Below are positions 56,601 to 64,000 of a stretch of 64,000 nucleotides of DNA, one piece after another. Numbering within the stretch: the first letter of the stretch is position 1; each line of letters begins with the position of its first letter. Both the position numbers and the translations under genes were made by a program. Source of the DNA: Flammeovirga sp. SJP92 (GTDB lineage Bacteria > Bacteroidota > Bacteroidia > Cytophagales > Flammeovirgaceae); contig NZ_LQAQ01000100.1 of the NCBI RefSeq assembly GCF_001583495.1, positions 1 through 64,000 on the forward strand, read 5' to 3'. A model generated the notes under the pieces. It saw only the letters and a list, made by a program, of their open reading frames with translations, searched no databases and was not told the origin of the DNA.

Positions 56601-56946
56601 CAGTATACGTTTCTCCCTTTTTTACAATGTTAAGAACACTTTCAGAAAAGTTCTTTGGGGTGTCTGGTGAAAGGATTTTTGATAAAGGCTGATTGAACAG
56701 CTCTTTGGGTTTGTATCCTAATAACTGTGCAAATCTGTCATTACATGAAAGGATAGTGCCATCTAATTCGGTCTCAGCAACCAGAATTGTTTTGTTTAAA
56801 GCTTTTGATTTTTCACGAAGTTGAAGGACTTCTTTCTTCAAGTCATCGCAATCTTCATTTTGAATCTTTTTGGGTCTTTCATTTCCAGCAGAAGAATCGT
56901 CACGGCTTAACAAACGATCCTTTTTGATGTTATCTCCTAGTGCCAT
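50674..56946 (-). CDS. Soluble methyl-accepting chemoreceptor with 13 PAS domains
   Basis: 2090 residues and no membrane helix, so a cytoplasmic receptor. Thirteen PAS domains fill about residues 50-1640 (starts near 50, 175, 297, 419, 541, 663, 790, 912, 1034, 1162, 1284, 1406 and 1528), then HAMP-like segments (about 1640-1790) and an MCP signalling domain (about 1800-2090) with the hairpin tip [29 protein letters not shown], split around TNLLALN. PAS 2, 7 and 10 carry the Aer-like (S/N)IVRHP(A/S)(N/T)PK motif and YYWV; the others are BdlA-like ([18 protein letters not shown]). Aer-type PAS domains hold FAD and sense redox. Domains 6-8 and 9-11 are near-copies. It heads the cheW-cheY-cheA-cheC row. 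Confidence 0.94.
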   Translation of the reverse strand: MALGDNIKKDRLLSRDDSSAGNERPKKIQNEDCDDLKKEVLQLREKSKALNKTILVAETELDGTILSCNDRFAQLLGYKPKELFNQPLSKILSPDTPKNFSESVLNIVKKGETYTGTTKNLTKEGGSTWMEITISPIYNENNKLYKYLLLGLDVTDIAMKEQEFSNVKSELESTVNIFHTAALVSETDLYGTITFANETFAKLSGYTPEELIGKPHSIVRHPANPKSLFKELWDKVQNGQIFQGTYRNQARDGSHYWVQATIAPVLDAEGKPVKYIGVRFNVTDQMDNEKEREAIEEVISNSNGILEMDLEGNINIVNQKILDYLGYREDELVGRSHDLLVPKESDHIRVDNNRKEKLKSGKAVKDTFKRIDANGNVKWLEGTYNTVKDYDGNVAKVIAHLQDVTERRLANADNRGKVAAIDSSYMRVEFDLNRCIIDCNDLFAEGVGYSKEELIGFDHINFVDDVYGRSQEYQTFWDKLRSGASDKSVYKRKDANGKVVWLQATYNPVRDHDGNIYKIIKVAEDVTARRTANSDNRGKIAAIDASYMRVEFDLNRRIIECNDLFSEGMGYSKDELIGLDHINLVEKIHGESLEYKNFWDKLRNGNFDKDVYKEITAEGKEVWLQGTFNPIRNQEGEVYKVVMIAEDVTERRLRNSETRAKIAALGNVQAVVEFDLNGIMQDCNDLFEETTGYSKSELMGNHHRILVEESYSKSIEYERFWDKLKQGVHDEGVYRRVRKDGSIMWLQATYNPIFDLNEKVFKVVKYATDITEQIETQRRAEALKNELESRVNAFNSAALMSETDLHGNITFVNDAFAELSGYTKEELLGKPHNIVRHPSTPKSVFKELWETIQSGRIFKVKYRNQKKNGGYYWVEATIAPVLDQEGKPVKYIGIRFDVTAQMDQQVEKDGVDAAISKSSGVLELSMNGEIMTANDTILEALGYNEGDLLGKNHDVLLTSDLDTITKNKELWNKLSKGQFYVDSFKRKKQDGSDVWLEGSYNPIQDYDGNYVKIVVYLQDITQRRLNNSENRAKIKAIGEVQAVVEFDMDGLMIECNDLFVQTTGYSKNELMGKHHRILVEDNVSNSVEYERFWDKLRQGVHDEGVYRRVKKDGSIIWLQATYNPIFDLNNKAMKVVKYATDITEQIENQRRAEALKNELESRVTAFNSAALMSETDLYGNITFVNDTFAELSGFTKQELLGQPHNIVRHPSTPKAVFKELWETIQAGQIFKVKYRNQKKNGGYYWVDATIAPVLDQSGKPIKYIGIRFDVTAQMDQQVEKDGLDEAISKSSGVMELSMEGEITAMNDTLLEVMGYNEGEVINNPHDVLVGVDQDTVLRNKELWAKLQKGQYVVDSFKRITKDGREIWLEGSYNPIQDYDGNYVKIVAYLNDITARRIANADNRGKIAAIDASYMRVEFDLSGNILDCNDIFCQNTQYNKEELVGAHHSKLVAKEYAHSQEYKTFWDKLSHGEFDRDVYKQLNKSGDEIWLQATYNPVQDHEGNYYKVVQIAEDVTARRLANAENRGKINAILKAQSSVEFDLQGHVTDCNDNFLTTTGYRKEEILGKHHSIFVDPEYVTTFEYKNFWEKLRNGVFDSGEYKRINKAGKEIWLQATYNPIEDAEGKIFKVVKYATDVTEFKTAYNALSDFLDELAKGNFDARIDLGNINLDSDIGRMIENNRSLRDNLKNFITEINRVVQIAGEQGKLSERLEIESAQGAWKELADAFNNLLISISQPILEFQGLTKSMAQGDLSQRFTGKAEGDIGQMAQGLNEALDGLQNLLLEIEQMSNTVAGSSNQMKSKFGIMDKSTDMVVSAIQEISSGMLEQVARTDESSKLVDEILSAAEDTGNKAHVINRSAESGMESCQNGMMIIKHLVENMNAIENSAGSTSESIEILAKRSEEISRALTVITDIASQTNLLALNAAIEAARAGDAGRGFAVVAEEIRKLAEDSRQSAGGIEKVIQDVQKDVGLATKAIDKMEESVKVGNDATKDVSEVFKTILDSSEETLKLSKDVLEATDTQKGSIDSVVQNIEKIVVVSEDTAAGTKNVAGVADEMSGSVKEMGETSEELNQVASQLKEGVGKFKLK
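52732..54963. repeat. Tandem duplication of a three-PAS unit within the receptor gene
   Basis: Two 1116-base units, 53848-54963 and 52732-53847, are alike at most positions by eye, both in DNA and protein (372 residues each, for example the IVRHP motifs at residues 834 and 1206). The order of PAS types A-B-C is the same in both, and again, more divergent, at PAS 2-4. This points to stepwise growth by in-frame duplication. Confidence 0.85.
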
Positions 56947-57134
56947 AGTAGAGCTAATTTTTGATACGGGTAATTTTATGGGTTATAAAGAAAGTCTAGT
57001 GATCTCTCAACTTGGTTTTAGAAACTATAGATCAACTTCTACAATCAAATTACGACTTTTTCAAAACAATATTATGGTACAGTTTGTCCAGCTAGGAATA
57101 TTTATATAGATACTTTAAAAATCCTATTTAAGTT

Positions 57135-57905
57135 TTAGTTTTTAGGTAGTATTGATATCAATTCTCTGGCTACGCGCATGTAAGCCATTGCTCCAACAGA
57201 AAGAGGTGAATATTCAAAAATAGATTGTCCAAATGAAGGAGCCTCTACTAATTTTACATCAATTCCAATGTAATTTTCAAAAACTCTTATCCCAAATGTT
57301 TCCTTAATATGAGTGTGGATTTCATGTGTGACGGTCCTTCTTGTATCAAACATGACAGGAAGAATTCCAAGTATAGTAAGCTTGTTATTCAACGATTCTT
57401 TGATCTGGAACACGGTTTCAAGGATTTGAGAGAGCCCTTGCATACTTAATACCTCCATTTGCAATGGCACAAATATATGATCAGAGGCGGTTAATGCATT
57501 AATACTTAATATAGAAAGAGCGGGAGCACAGTCAATTAATATAAAGTCGAATTTATCACGTACTTTATCAATTGCGTTTTTCAAAATAAACTCTCTTTGC
57601 TCTGCATTGATCATGTTTACTTCAGCATCTGCCAATGAAACATCAGAAGGTGCTATGTATACTTTTTCTTTTTTAAGTGCAATTTCTTTGAGATTAGCTT
57701 CTTCTGTAAGAACGTGAGTGACTGACTTCTTGTATTCATTTTGAATTCCGAAGTGAAAAGTCATGTTGCCTTGGGCGTCCATATCAATTAACAGCACCTT
57801 ATAGCTTAGTTTTCCTAAAGCAACACCAAGGTTTGTGGTGGTGGTGGTTTTTCCTGTACCTCCTTTCTGATTTACAATAGCTATAACTTTTGCTTGACGC
57901 CCCAT
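57135..57905 (-). CDS. ParA-family ATPase (Soj or PpfA-like)
   Basis: 256 residues. Deviant Walker A KGGTGKTTTTTNLG (about residues 14-27), Walker A' VLLIDMDAQGNMTFHFG, Walker B FILIDCAPALSILSINAL. No N-terminal helix-turn-helix, so a Soj-type rather than plasmid-type ParA. No parB is next to it. It sits 188 bases upstream of the soluble chemoreceptor on the same strand, as does PpfA, the ParA homologue that places cytoplasmic chemoreceptor clusters in Rhodobacter. Either chromosome segregation or cluster positioning is possible. Confidence 0.85.
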   Translation of the reverse strand: MGRQAKVIAIVNQKGGTGKTTTTTNLGVALGKLSYKVLLIDMDAQGNMTFHFGIQNEYKKSVTHVLTEEANLKEIALKKEKVYIAPSDVSLADAEVNMINAEQREFILKNAIDKVRDKFDFILIDCAPALSILSINALTASDHIFVPLQMEVLSMQGLSQILETVFQIKESLNNKLTILGILPVMFDTRRTVTHEIHTHIKETFGIRVFENYIGIDVKLVEAPSFGQSIFEYSPLSVGAMAYMRVARELISILPKN

Positions 57906-58044
57906 ATACTAAAAAGTCTTACTTCCTTTGATTGATATTTTTTACCCGCTTAAGTGATTCAATTTTATATGAATTTTCTTTCTGATTGATGAAGTTCGAA
58001 AAAAATCTTAAATAATTAAAGTTCAAACTATTTTATTTTCAAAA

Positions 58045-58075
58045 TAAAAAGGCTGTCCATCACTGAACAGCCTCT
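58045..58075 (-). terminator. Terminator of gpmI
   Basis: AGGCTGT / ACAGCCT stem; on the minus strand it is followed by TTTTTATTTT. Confidence 0.8.
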
Positions 58076-58108
58076 TTGTACTTTATTTATGAATTACTTA
58101 ATTCTTAA

Positions 58109-59632
58109 TTAGATTAAGCAATCACCTGTCATTTCTTCAGGTTGATCAACACCAACAATTTTCAATACTGTTGGAGCGATGTCACCTAACTTACCGTCTT
58201 TGATTTCACCGTCAAAATCAGGATCAACAAAGATACAAGGTACCAAGTTAGTTGTATGTGCTGTGTTTGGAGAACCGTCAGGGTTTCTCATAACATCTGA
58301 GTTACCGTGGTCAGCAATAACGATTGATGAATAACCGTTATCTAAACCAGCTTCAACTACAGCTTTAGCACATTGGTCAACAGCCTCACATGCTGCTACT
58401 GCCGCTTCGAATACACCTGTATGACCTACCATATCAGCGTTAGCGAAGTTCAAGCAAACAAAGTCAGCTTCACCTTTTTGTAATTCAGGAACAATTTTGT
58501 CTCTGATATCACCTGCACTCATTTCAGGTTTTAAATCGTAAGTAGCTACTTTTGGAGAAGGAGCTAATAAACGAGTTTCACCTTCGAATTCTTTCTCACG
58601 TCCACCAGAGAAGAAGAAAGTTACGTGAGGGTACTTTTCAGTTTCAGCAATTCTGATTTGCTTTTTACCCGCACCTTCTAATACTTCACCTAATGTTTGT
58701 GATAAATTATCTTTATGGAATAATACATCAACACCTTCGAATGTCTCATCGTACATTGTCATTGTAAGGTATTTGATGTCTAATTTCTTAGTTCCACCCT
58801 CTTCAATATCTCTTTGTGATAAAGCTTGAGAGATTTCACGACCACGGTCAGTACGGAAGTTGAAACAAAGCACTACATCACCTTCTTCAATTTTCGCTAC
58901 AGGCTCGCCGTCCACTGTATTTACTAATGGCTTAACGAACTCATCCGTTACATCAGCATCATAAGAAGCTTGGATAGCGTCTTGGATGTTCGTTACTTTT
59001 TCACCTTCAGCGTTAACCATTACGTTGTAAGCTAAAGCAACTCTTTCCCAACGGTTATCTCTATCCATTGCATAGTAACGACCTACAACTGAAGCAATTT
59101 GACCAGTAGTTTTAGCCATATGCTCTTCTACGTCAGCAATAAAACCTTTACCTGACTTAGGGTCGCAGTCACGACCGTCAGTGAAAGCATGAACGAAAAC
59201 TTGATCTTTATCAAAACCTGCAGCACTTGCTGCAGTTAATAATCCTTTTAAATGTCCAACGTGTGAGTGAACACCACCGTCAGAAACAAGACCCATGAAG
59301 TGAACTTTTTTGTTGTTCTCTTTCGCGTAAGCAAATGCATCTTGTAATTCTTTAATATCAGCAATAGAACCATCTTGAACAGCTTGGTTGATTCTTACCA
59401 ACATTTGGTATACCACACGGCCAGCTCCAAGGTTCATATGACCTACTTCAGAGTTACCCATCTGACCTTCAGGAAGACCTACTGCCAAACCAGAAGCCTC
59501 TAATTTACTGTGCTTATATTTTTCATATAATGAATCTACGAAAGGTGTATTAGCTTGTGCAATAGCAGACACTTTAGGATCAGGACCAATTCCCCATCCG
59601 TCTAAGATCATTAAGATTGTTTTCTTGTTCAT
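58109..59632 (-). CDS. gpmI: 2,3-bisphosphoglycerate-independent phosphoglycerate mutase
   Basis: 507 residues, the normal length. Converts 3- to 2-phosphoglycerate in glycolysis with manganese. N-terminal MILDGWGIG metal site, catalytic Ser in GNSEVGHMNLGAGR (Ser about residue 62), HAFTDGRDCDPKSG, and NFANADMVGHTG with IVIADHGNSD metal ligands. A perfect promoter box (59678-59685) and its own terminator show a single-gene transcript. Codon use looks more even than in its neighbours, as expected for a highly expressed gene. Confidence 0.97.
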   Translation of the reverse strand: MNKKTILMILDGWGIGPDPKVSAIAQANTPFVDSLYEKYKHSKLEASGLAVGLPEGQMGNSEVGHMNLGAGRVVYQMLVRINQAVQDGSIADIKELQDAFAYAKENNKKVHFMGLVSDGGVHSHVGHLKGLLTAASAAGFDKDQVFVHAFTDGRDCDPKSGKGFIADVEEHMAKTTGQIASVVGRYYAMDRDNRWERVALAYNVMVNAEGEKVTNIQDAIQASYDADVTDEFVKPLVNTVDGEPVAKIEEGDVVLCFNFRTDRGREISQALSQRDIEEGGTKKLDIKYLTMTMYDETFEGVDVLFHKDNLSQTLGEVLEGAGKKQIRIAETEKYPHVTFFFSGGREKEFEGETRLLAPSPKVATYDLKPEMSAGDIRDKIVPELQKGEADFVCLNFANADMVGHTGVFEAAVAACEAVDQCAKAVVEAGLDNGYSSIVIADHGNSDVMRNPDGSPNTAHTTNLVPCIFVDPDFDGEIKDGKLGDIAPTVLKIVGVDQPEEMTGDCLI

Positions 59633-59677
59633 GATGATAATTTTATCGTCTTCTTTTTATAATAAAAATGAATGTGG

Positions 59678-59685
59678 CAAATATA
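59678..59685 (-). promoter_or_regulatory. Promoter box of gpmI
   Basis: Reads TATATTTG on the minus strand, a match to TAnnTTTG, 46 bases before the ATG at 59632. Confidence 0.6.
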
Positions 59686-59918
59686 CAGTTTGTTAGCACT
59701 TTTATAAATGATATTCATCACAATGTAGGTGCAAGATTGGGGCTTTTTAAAGTGTCAAAAAAACCTTTAAGGTCTTCGAAAAGTTAATATGACAAACAAA
59801 CATGTTACACTAGAATAAATAGAGAAGTTATTCTTGAAATAGTCCTATAAAGTTACAATGTTTTAGTGTATATTTCATGTATCAACTACACTTATACTTA
59901 AAAACCCTTATCACACTT

Positions 59919-60380
59919 ATGAATAGCATACCCAAAGCGCTTATTATCGTATTTTCACTTCTATGTTTTTTTAGTTGTGAAAAAGCAGACATTGCAAACA
60001 CTGCTTCAGCAGTAGAAGGAAATTACCTTGTGACCTCTATTAATGCAAAAACAGGTCAAGGCCAATCCACTTTGCAGACACTTTCTGACAATGATATTAT
60101 TATATTGAAAAAGGTGGATGATCGTTTGGTTGATGTTCAGATTGCAATCCAATCTGTAGCTGTAAAATTAGGCTCTTCTCAAACAGATTTCCTCAAAACA
60201 ACGTATCCAGAAGTGACTGTGGAGGGAAATAGAGAGAATGGATCTTTCAAGCTGTCCAAGATCACAAGTTATGACACTAACGCTTCATTGTCTGGTGCTA
60301 TTAGCGATGACGGACGATTGACAATTTCTTACCGTATTTCTGGTACAGAGTTTTTTTCAATAGCAGCGGTAAGAAGATAA
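59919..60380 (+). CDS. Small lipoprotein of unknown function
   Basis: 153 residues from the ATG at 59919, which directly precedes the signal sequence with lipobox CFFSC; the ATG at 59877 would add a polar tail. The mature part is a small beta-rich domain (GNYLVTSINAKTGQGQST, then KLSKITSYDTNASLSG), like the lipocalin-type lipoproteins of Bacteroidota. Followed by another small lipoprotein. Confidence 0.72.
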   Translation: MNSIPKALIIVFSLLCFFSCEKADIANTASAVEGNYLVTSINAKTGQGQSTLQTLSDNDIIILKKVDDRLVDVQIAIQSVAVKLGSSQTDFLKTTYPEVTVEGNRENGSFKLSKITSYDTNASLSGAISDDGRLTISYRISGTEFFSIAAVRR

Positions 60381-60481
60381 ATTTTTGCATAATATTTGTC
60401 TAACATCTTTTAACGTTTGTCTTACTTAAACCTAACCTAATAGGTTTTGTGGATTTTTTATTTTTACATATAAAACTAAAT

Positions 60482-61129
60482 ATGAAAAAGCTTTTAATAC
60501 TATTCGTCTTACCTTTAGCTTTATTGACTTCTTGTGGTTCTACTGATGATTTAGCTAATCAAATCATTGATGCTATTGTTTCTTTTGGTGAAGCCTCAGC
60601 TAAAATTGATGGTGTTTCTACTGAATTGAATAACTATGCAGGGTATAGAACTTCTGATAACATCACATCAATTTATTTTTCAGACATTAAGTTTGATCTT
60701 GCAAATACGGATTTAAAAGGTGAGGCAATCCTTTGCTTCTTACATTCTGATTTAGTGACAGAAGGTAGTAACGTCAATATTTCGATTTCGAATATTGTAG
60801 AAATTGGTTTAAATCCTAAAATGGCGGGTGTTGGTATCTTATATTTATCAAATGTTTCAGCAAAAGATCTTTATGATTTAGTATCAGAATACAATAACAG
60901 CCAAAGTATTACAAATGTAATCCAAATAGCTGGACAAAAAGATGTAGATGTAAAGCAAGCATCAGTTGCAAATATCTTAGAAGGATACATTAACTTCAGT
61001 TTCTCAAAAGTTTCAACGGATAAATTGTCAGGTACATTTAGCTTCAAGGCTTTCAACTCAGATAATGAATCTGTTGAAGTTACAGAAGGTACTTTCACTG
61101 ATACTCCTAGAGATACAACAAATCTTTAA
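60482..61129 (+). CDS. Lipoprotein of unknown function
   Basis: 215 residues from the ATG at 60482; the GTG at 60449 is not a likely start. Lipobox LLTSC. The mature part is rich in beta strands, Ser, Thr and Asn (VTEGSNVNISISNIVEIG), with an ending VEVTEGTFTDTPRDT. No relatives recognised. It is followed by a terminator. Confidence 0.72.
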   Translation: MKKLLILFVLPLALLTSCGSTDDLANQIIDAIVSFGEASAKIDGVSTELNNYAGYRTSDNITSIYFSDIKFDLANTDLKGEAILCFLHSDLVTEGSNVNISISNIVEIGLNPKMAGVGILYLSNVSAKDLYDLVSEYNNSQSITNVIQIAGQKDVDVKQASVANILEGYINFSFSKVSTDKLSGTFSFKAFNSDNESVEVTEGTFTDTPRDTTNL

Positions 61130-61196
61130 TTAAGTACTAAGTCAAAAATAAATCATAGTTAATTTTGAATTTGTACTTAGATTGATATAAAATACA

Positions 61197-61234
61197 AAAG
61201 AGACGTTTAATGCACTTAAGCGTCTCTTTTTTTT
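61197..61234 (+). terminator. Terminator
   Basis: AAAGAGACG / CGTCTCTTT stem, extended by TTAA pairs in the loop, then eight T. Confidence 0.88.
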
Positions 61235-61291
61235 GTGCTTAATTTTCAGTATATTATAGAGCGCCCGATTAACAATAAAACATCTCATGCT

Positions 61292-61633
61292 ATGCTCTAT
61301 GTACTCTTAGTTACCCTTCCTATTTTCTCCTTTTTTTTACCCCAAGAAAAAGAAAAAAACAACACGTCCAAAGTACTTTTTGAAGTCATTAATTATGATG
61401 CAAAACAACTTAATGGACTAGAACTTGAAATCTATGATCAAGAAAAATTAGTAGCTCGTATCAATACCCATAACATTACTTCTATATCCTTACCTAAGGA
61501 AGAATATGAGTTTATCCTGTATTATTGCAATGATGTATTTAAAGTAAAAAAAGAAGTAAGTGCCCAAAGCCATCATTTAGTGTTCGTAGTAGGAGAGAAA
61601 AATTGTAAAGAAAACTTACTATTCAGTAAATAA
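61292..61633 (+). CDS. Small secreted or membrane-anchored protein
   Basis: 113 residues from the ATG at 61292 (a GTG at 61235 lies in the terminator). A hydrophobic N-terminus (MLYVLLVTLPIFSFFLPQEK) is followed by a small beta-sandwich-like domain (LFEVINYDAKQLNGLELEIYD, split at N-Y) reminiscent of carboxypeptidase-regulatory folds. Function unknown. Confidence 0.6.
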   Translation: MLYVLLVTLPIFSFFLPQEKEKNNTSKVLFEVINYDAKQLNGLELEIYDQEKLVARINTHNITSISLPKEEYEFILYYCNDVFKVKKEVSAQSHHLVFVVGEKNCKENLLFSK

Positions 61634-61739
61634 TCACAAGTAATGGCATTTAATACCTGAAAAGAAAGGAAGTATTCATTCTAAACCTTAATTTCGCAGT
61701 CTACAATCTAGATTCGAGGATAAAAAATTAGTAATTAGA

Positions 61740-62957
61740 ATGGAATCAAATACTGAAACAAAACTTACCTTATCAAACCGATTTGATAATATTACAGAGT
61801 CAGCTACTTTAGTGATGGCTGTAAAAGCAAGAGAACTTCAAGCTAAAGGTGTCAATGTGATCAAATTGAACCTTGGAGAGCCTGACTTTGCCACTCCACA
61901 ATATATTCAAGACGCCGCTAAAGAGGCTATCGATGATGGTAAGTTCTTTTCATATCCTCCTGTACCAGGCTACCCTGAGTTAAGAACAGCAATCGCTGAA
62001 AAATTACAAACTGAAAACGGTTTGGATTATAAGATGGAAAATGTAGTTGTATCTGCGGGTGCAAAACACTCTATCGCTAATGTGATGCTCAGTATTCTTA
62101 ATGAAGGTGATGAAGTGATTGTCTTCTCTCCTTATTGGGTGTCTTACACAGATCAGATTGTTTTGGCAGGAGGTAAGCCTGTTATTTTGAAAGGAGAGAT
62201 TGAAAACGATTTTAAAGTTTCCGCTGATCAATTGAGAGCGGCGATTACTCCTAAAACAAAAGCGATATTATTCTCTTCACCTTGTAACCCTACAGGTACT
62301 GTATTCACAAAAGATGAGCTGAGAGAGATTGCAGATGAAGTAAAAAAACACGACGACCTTTACATAGTTTCAGATGAAATCTATGAATACATTAACTTTG
62401 GTGGCCCTCACGTGAGTATTGCTTCTTTTGATGACGTGAAAGATCGCACAGTAGTAGTGAATGGTTTCTCAAAGGGTTTTGCAATGACAGGGTGGAGAAT
62501 TGGCTATATCGCTGCTCCAGTTCATGTAGCAAAAGCGTGTATCGTTATCCAAGGTCAAGTGACTTCGGGTATCAATACGATTACGCAACGTGCGGCTTTG
62601 GCGGCATTAAAAGGTGACCGTTCGGTAATTGAAGAAATGAGAGCAGCTTATTTGAGAAGAAGAGACTTACTAAAAGGATTGTTAGATGATATTGAAGGTA
62701 TAAAAACAAACCTTCCTCAAGGAGCATTCTATATTTTCCCTGATTTCAGCTCTTACTTCGGTAAATCATTCAACGGCCAAGTGATCAAAGATTCATCAGA
62801 TTTAGCATTATACTTCCTAAACGAAGCACATGTTTCTACAGTAGCAGGTGCAGCTTTTGGAGCACCAAATTGCATCCGTATTTCTTATGCGGCTTCTGAT
62901 GAAGAACTGGTAGCAGCTTGTGAAAAATTAAAAGTTGCATTAGCAAATTTGAAATAA
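61740..62957 (+). CDS. Aspartate/aromatic-type aminotransferase (class I)
   Basis: 405 residues, class I PLP aminotransferase of the AspC/AspB type. Motifs: LNLGEPDFATPQYIQDAAKEA, split at G-E-P-D-F, SPCNPTG, YIVSDEIYEY and the PLP lysine in NGFSKGFAMTGWRIGY; the C-terminal arginine CIRISYA binds the substrate carboxylate. Substrate is most likely aspartate; alternative amino acids are possible. The terminator-like palindrome behind it (62968-62995) supports a single-gene unit. Confidence 0.9.
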   Translation: MESNTETKLTLSNRFDNITESATLVMAVKARELQAKGVNVIKLNLGEPDFATPQYIQDAAKEAIDDGKFFSYPPVPGYPELRTAIAEKLQTENGLDYKMENVVVSAGAKHSIANVMLSILNEGDEVIVFSPYWVSYTDQIVLAGGKPVILKGEIENDFKVSADQLRAAITPKTKAILFSSPCNPTGTVFTKDELREIADEVKKHDDLYIVSDEIYEYINFGGPHVSIASFDDVKDRTVVVNGFSKGFAMTGWRIGYIAAPVHVAKACIVIQGQVTSGINTITQRAALAALKGDRSVIEEMRAAYLRRRDLLKGLLDDIEGIKTNLPQGAFYIFPDFSSYFGKSFNGQVIKDSSDLALYFLNEAHVSTVAGAAFGAPNCIRISYAASDEELVAACEKLKVALANLK

Positions 62958-62967
62958 TTGGAAGAGA

Positions 62968-62995
62968 ATAAGAACATGTGAACAGCATGTTCTTA
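62968..62995 (+). terminator. Palindrome behind the aminotransferase
   Basis: TAAGAACATG / CATGTTCTTA perfect stem with seven-base loop; the T run is weak. Confidence 0.5.
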
Positions 62996-63039
62996 CTCAT
63001 TTTATATGAGTTATCTCTTTTTGTAAAATATTGATATAA

Positions 63040-64000
63040 ATGGCACTAAGTATAAGAGAGGCCTTAGAGAAATTTAATGGCCTAAAAGCTTTAGTTATTG
63101 GAGATGTAATGATTGACTCTTACATATGGGGGGCTGTAGATCGTATTTCTCCAGAAGCTCCTGTACCAATCGTTAATGTCAAAGAAAGAGAATCAAGAAT
63201 GGGAGGAGCGGCCAATGTGGCCAAAAACTTACATTACCTTGGTGCTCAACCTATTTTATGTGCTGTTATTGGCAAAGACAGTCAGGCAGATACTTTTTTA
63301 GAACTTTGTGATCAGTTAGGTATTCCAAAAGAAGGATTGATCCAAAGTGCTCAAAGAGTGACTACTGTAAAACACCGTGTGATAGCTAGTGCTCAACATG
63401 TGTTGAGAATTGATAATGAAGACAGTTCTCCAATCAATGCTGATGATACAGCTTTGTTGCTTGAAAGAATTGAAGAATTATCAGACCAAGCCGATGTAAT
63501 TATTTTTGAAGATTATGACAAAGGTGTATTGACACCGGAGTTAATTCAGAAAGTCGTGGAAATTGCTCGTAAAAAAGGTATTCCAACAACAGTTGACCCT
63601 AAGAAGAGAAATTTCTTGTCGTATGAAGGTGTAACGCTTTTCAAACCCAATCTTAAAGAAATGAGAGAAGGTTTGAAATTTGATTTCGACGGAGATGTTA
63701 TTGACGAAGTAAAAGCAGCGACTAAGCTTCTGAAAGATAAAATGGATAATGAACACACAATGGTCACTTTATCTGAACATGGTGTATTTATTTCTAATCA
63801 TTCCGATGATGTGCATATTCCAGCTCATAAAAGAGAAATTGCAGATGTCTCTGGAGCAGGTGATACAGTGATCAGTATTGCGTCATTAGCTTTAGCAGTT
63901 GGTTTGCCTATGGATAAGGTAGCAGGATTAGCTAACTTAGGCGGTGGCTTGGTGTGTGAGCACGTAGGAGTAGTGCCAATTGATAAAGTGGCGTTGCTGG
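63040..64000 (+). CDS. hldE: PfkB-family D-glycero-beta-D-manno-heptose-7-phosphate kinase (partial at window end)
   Basis: About 320 residues, open to the window edge, so the end is not seen. Ribokinase-type (PfkB) fold: N-terminal LVIGDVMIDSYIWGAVDRISPEAPVP, split at D-V-M-I-D, RMGGAANVAKNLHYLGA, and the ATP/anion-hole motif DVSGAGDTVIS near 63846. This is the RfaE/HldE kinase domain, which phosphorylates heptose-7-phosphate for lipopolysaccharide core. If a cytidylyltransferase follows it is the bifunctional HldE; a kinase alone would be HldA. Symbol is tentative. Confidence 0.88.
   Translation, partial: MALSIREALEKFNGLKALVIGDVMIDSYIWGAVDRISPEAPVPIVNVKERESRMGGAANVAKNLHYLGAQPILCAVIGKDSQADTFLELCDQLGIPKEGLIQSAQRVTTVKHRVIASAQHVLRIDNEDSSPINADDTALLLERIEELSDQADVIIFEDYDKGVLTPELIQKVVEIARKKGIPTTVDPKKRNFLSYEGVTLFKPNLKEMREGLKFDFDGDVIDEVKAATKLLKDKMDNEHTMVTLSEHGVFISNHSDDVHIPAHKREIADVSGAGDTVISIASLALAVGLPMDKVAGLANLGGGLVCEHVGVVPIDKVALL

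Noticed and set aside
62968-62995. A third copy of the AGCATGTTTG element
   Set aside because: The palindrome AGAACATG / CATGTTCT shares only a few bases with it and lacks the GGAAT part; it is an independent hairpin.

Overview
The window is chromosomal DNA from a low-GC member of the Bacteroidota, most likely a marine gliding bacterium of the Flammeovirga/Cytophagales type. The grounds are the type IX secretion proteins (PorT, PorE-like), many signal peptides and lipoboxes of the Bacteroidota kind, TAnnTTTG promoter boxes, almost no Shine-Dalgarno sequences, and LuxE-like and caspase-like proteins. The genus is an inference; no database search was possible. No phage, insertion sequence with transposase, CRISPR array or tRNA was seen.

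Layout. 1-670: 3' end of a 23S rRNA gene, a 5S rRNA gene and the rRNA operon terminator. 770-4952: secreted and lipoprotein genes, a LuxE-like ligase, then porT overlapping ubiE. 5140-10664: two consecutive large PorE-like cell-envelope proteins (TPR, PD40 propeller, carboxypeptidase-regulatory fold, OmpA). 10740-13195: a sufS-sufE-sufT-bacilliredoxin operon. 13489-16375: a metal (probably zinc) module of a MerC protein and a divergent ABC ATPase / His-rich permease / small secreted protein operon, with a TTGCAA-rich control region. 18861-25957: the tryptophan pathway, led by a classical ribosome-mediated attenuator with a WWW leader peptide, then trpE-G-D-C, an inverted two-gene insertion, and trpF-trpB; trpA is not here. 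26126-32434: secreted proteins, a DNPH1-like nucleotide hydrolase, a kelch protein, an outer-membrane barrel and a caspase-fold protease. 32658-38519: thrC, an AraC regulator and a DUF3302/HlyD/TolC-like export set without an evident pump. 39099-44030: MoxR, an unusual AAA+ ATPase, a frameshifted ankyrin lipoprotein and its partner. 44169-47022: rsmI, lnt, ogt. 47019-57905 (minus): a chemosensory cluster of ParA, a 2090-residue soluble receptor with 13 PAS domains, CheW, CheY, CheA and CheC. 58109-64000: gpmI, small lipoproteins, an aspartate aminotransferase and the start of an hldE-type kinase.

The most interesting points are the trp attenuator with complete competing hairpins; the 13-PAS cytoplasmic chemoreceptor, which grew by duplication of three-PAS units and sits next to a ParA that may position it; the His-rich ABC metal module; the split trp operon; and a palindromic element found twice just after stop codons (29841-29887 and 38519-38641).
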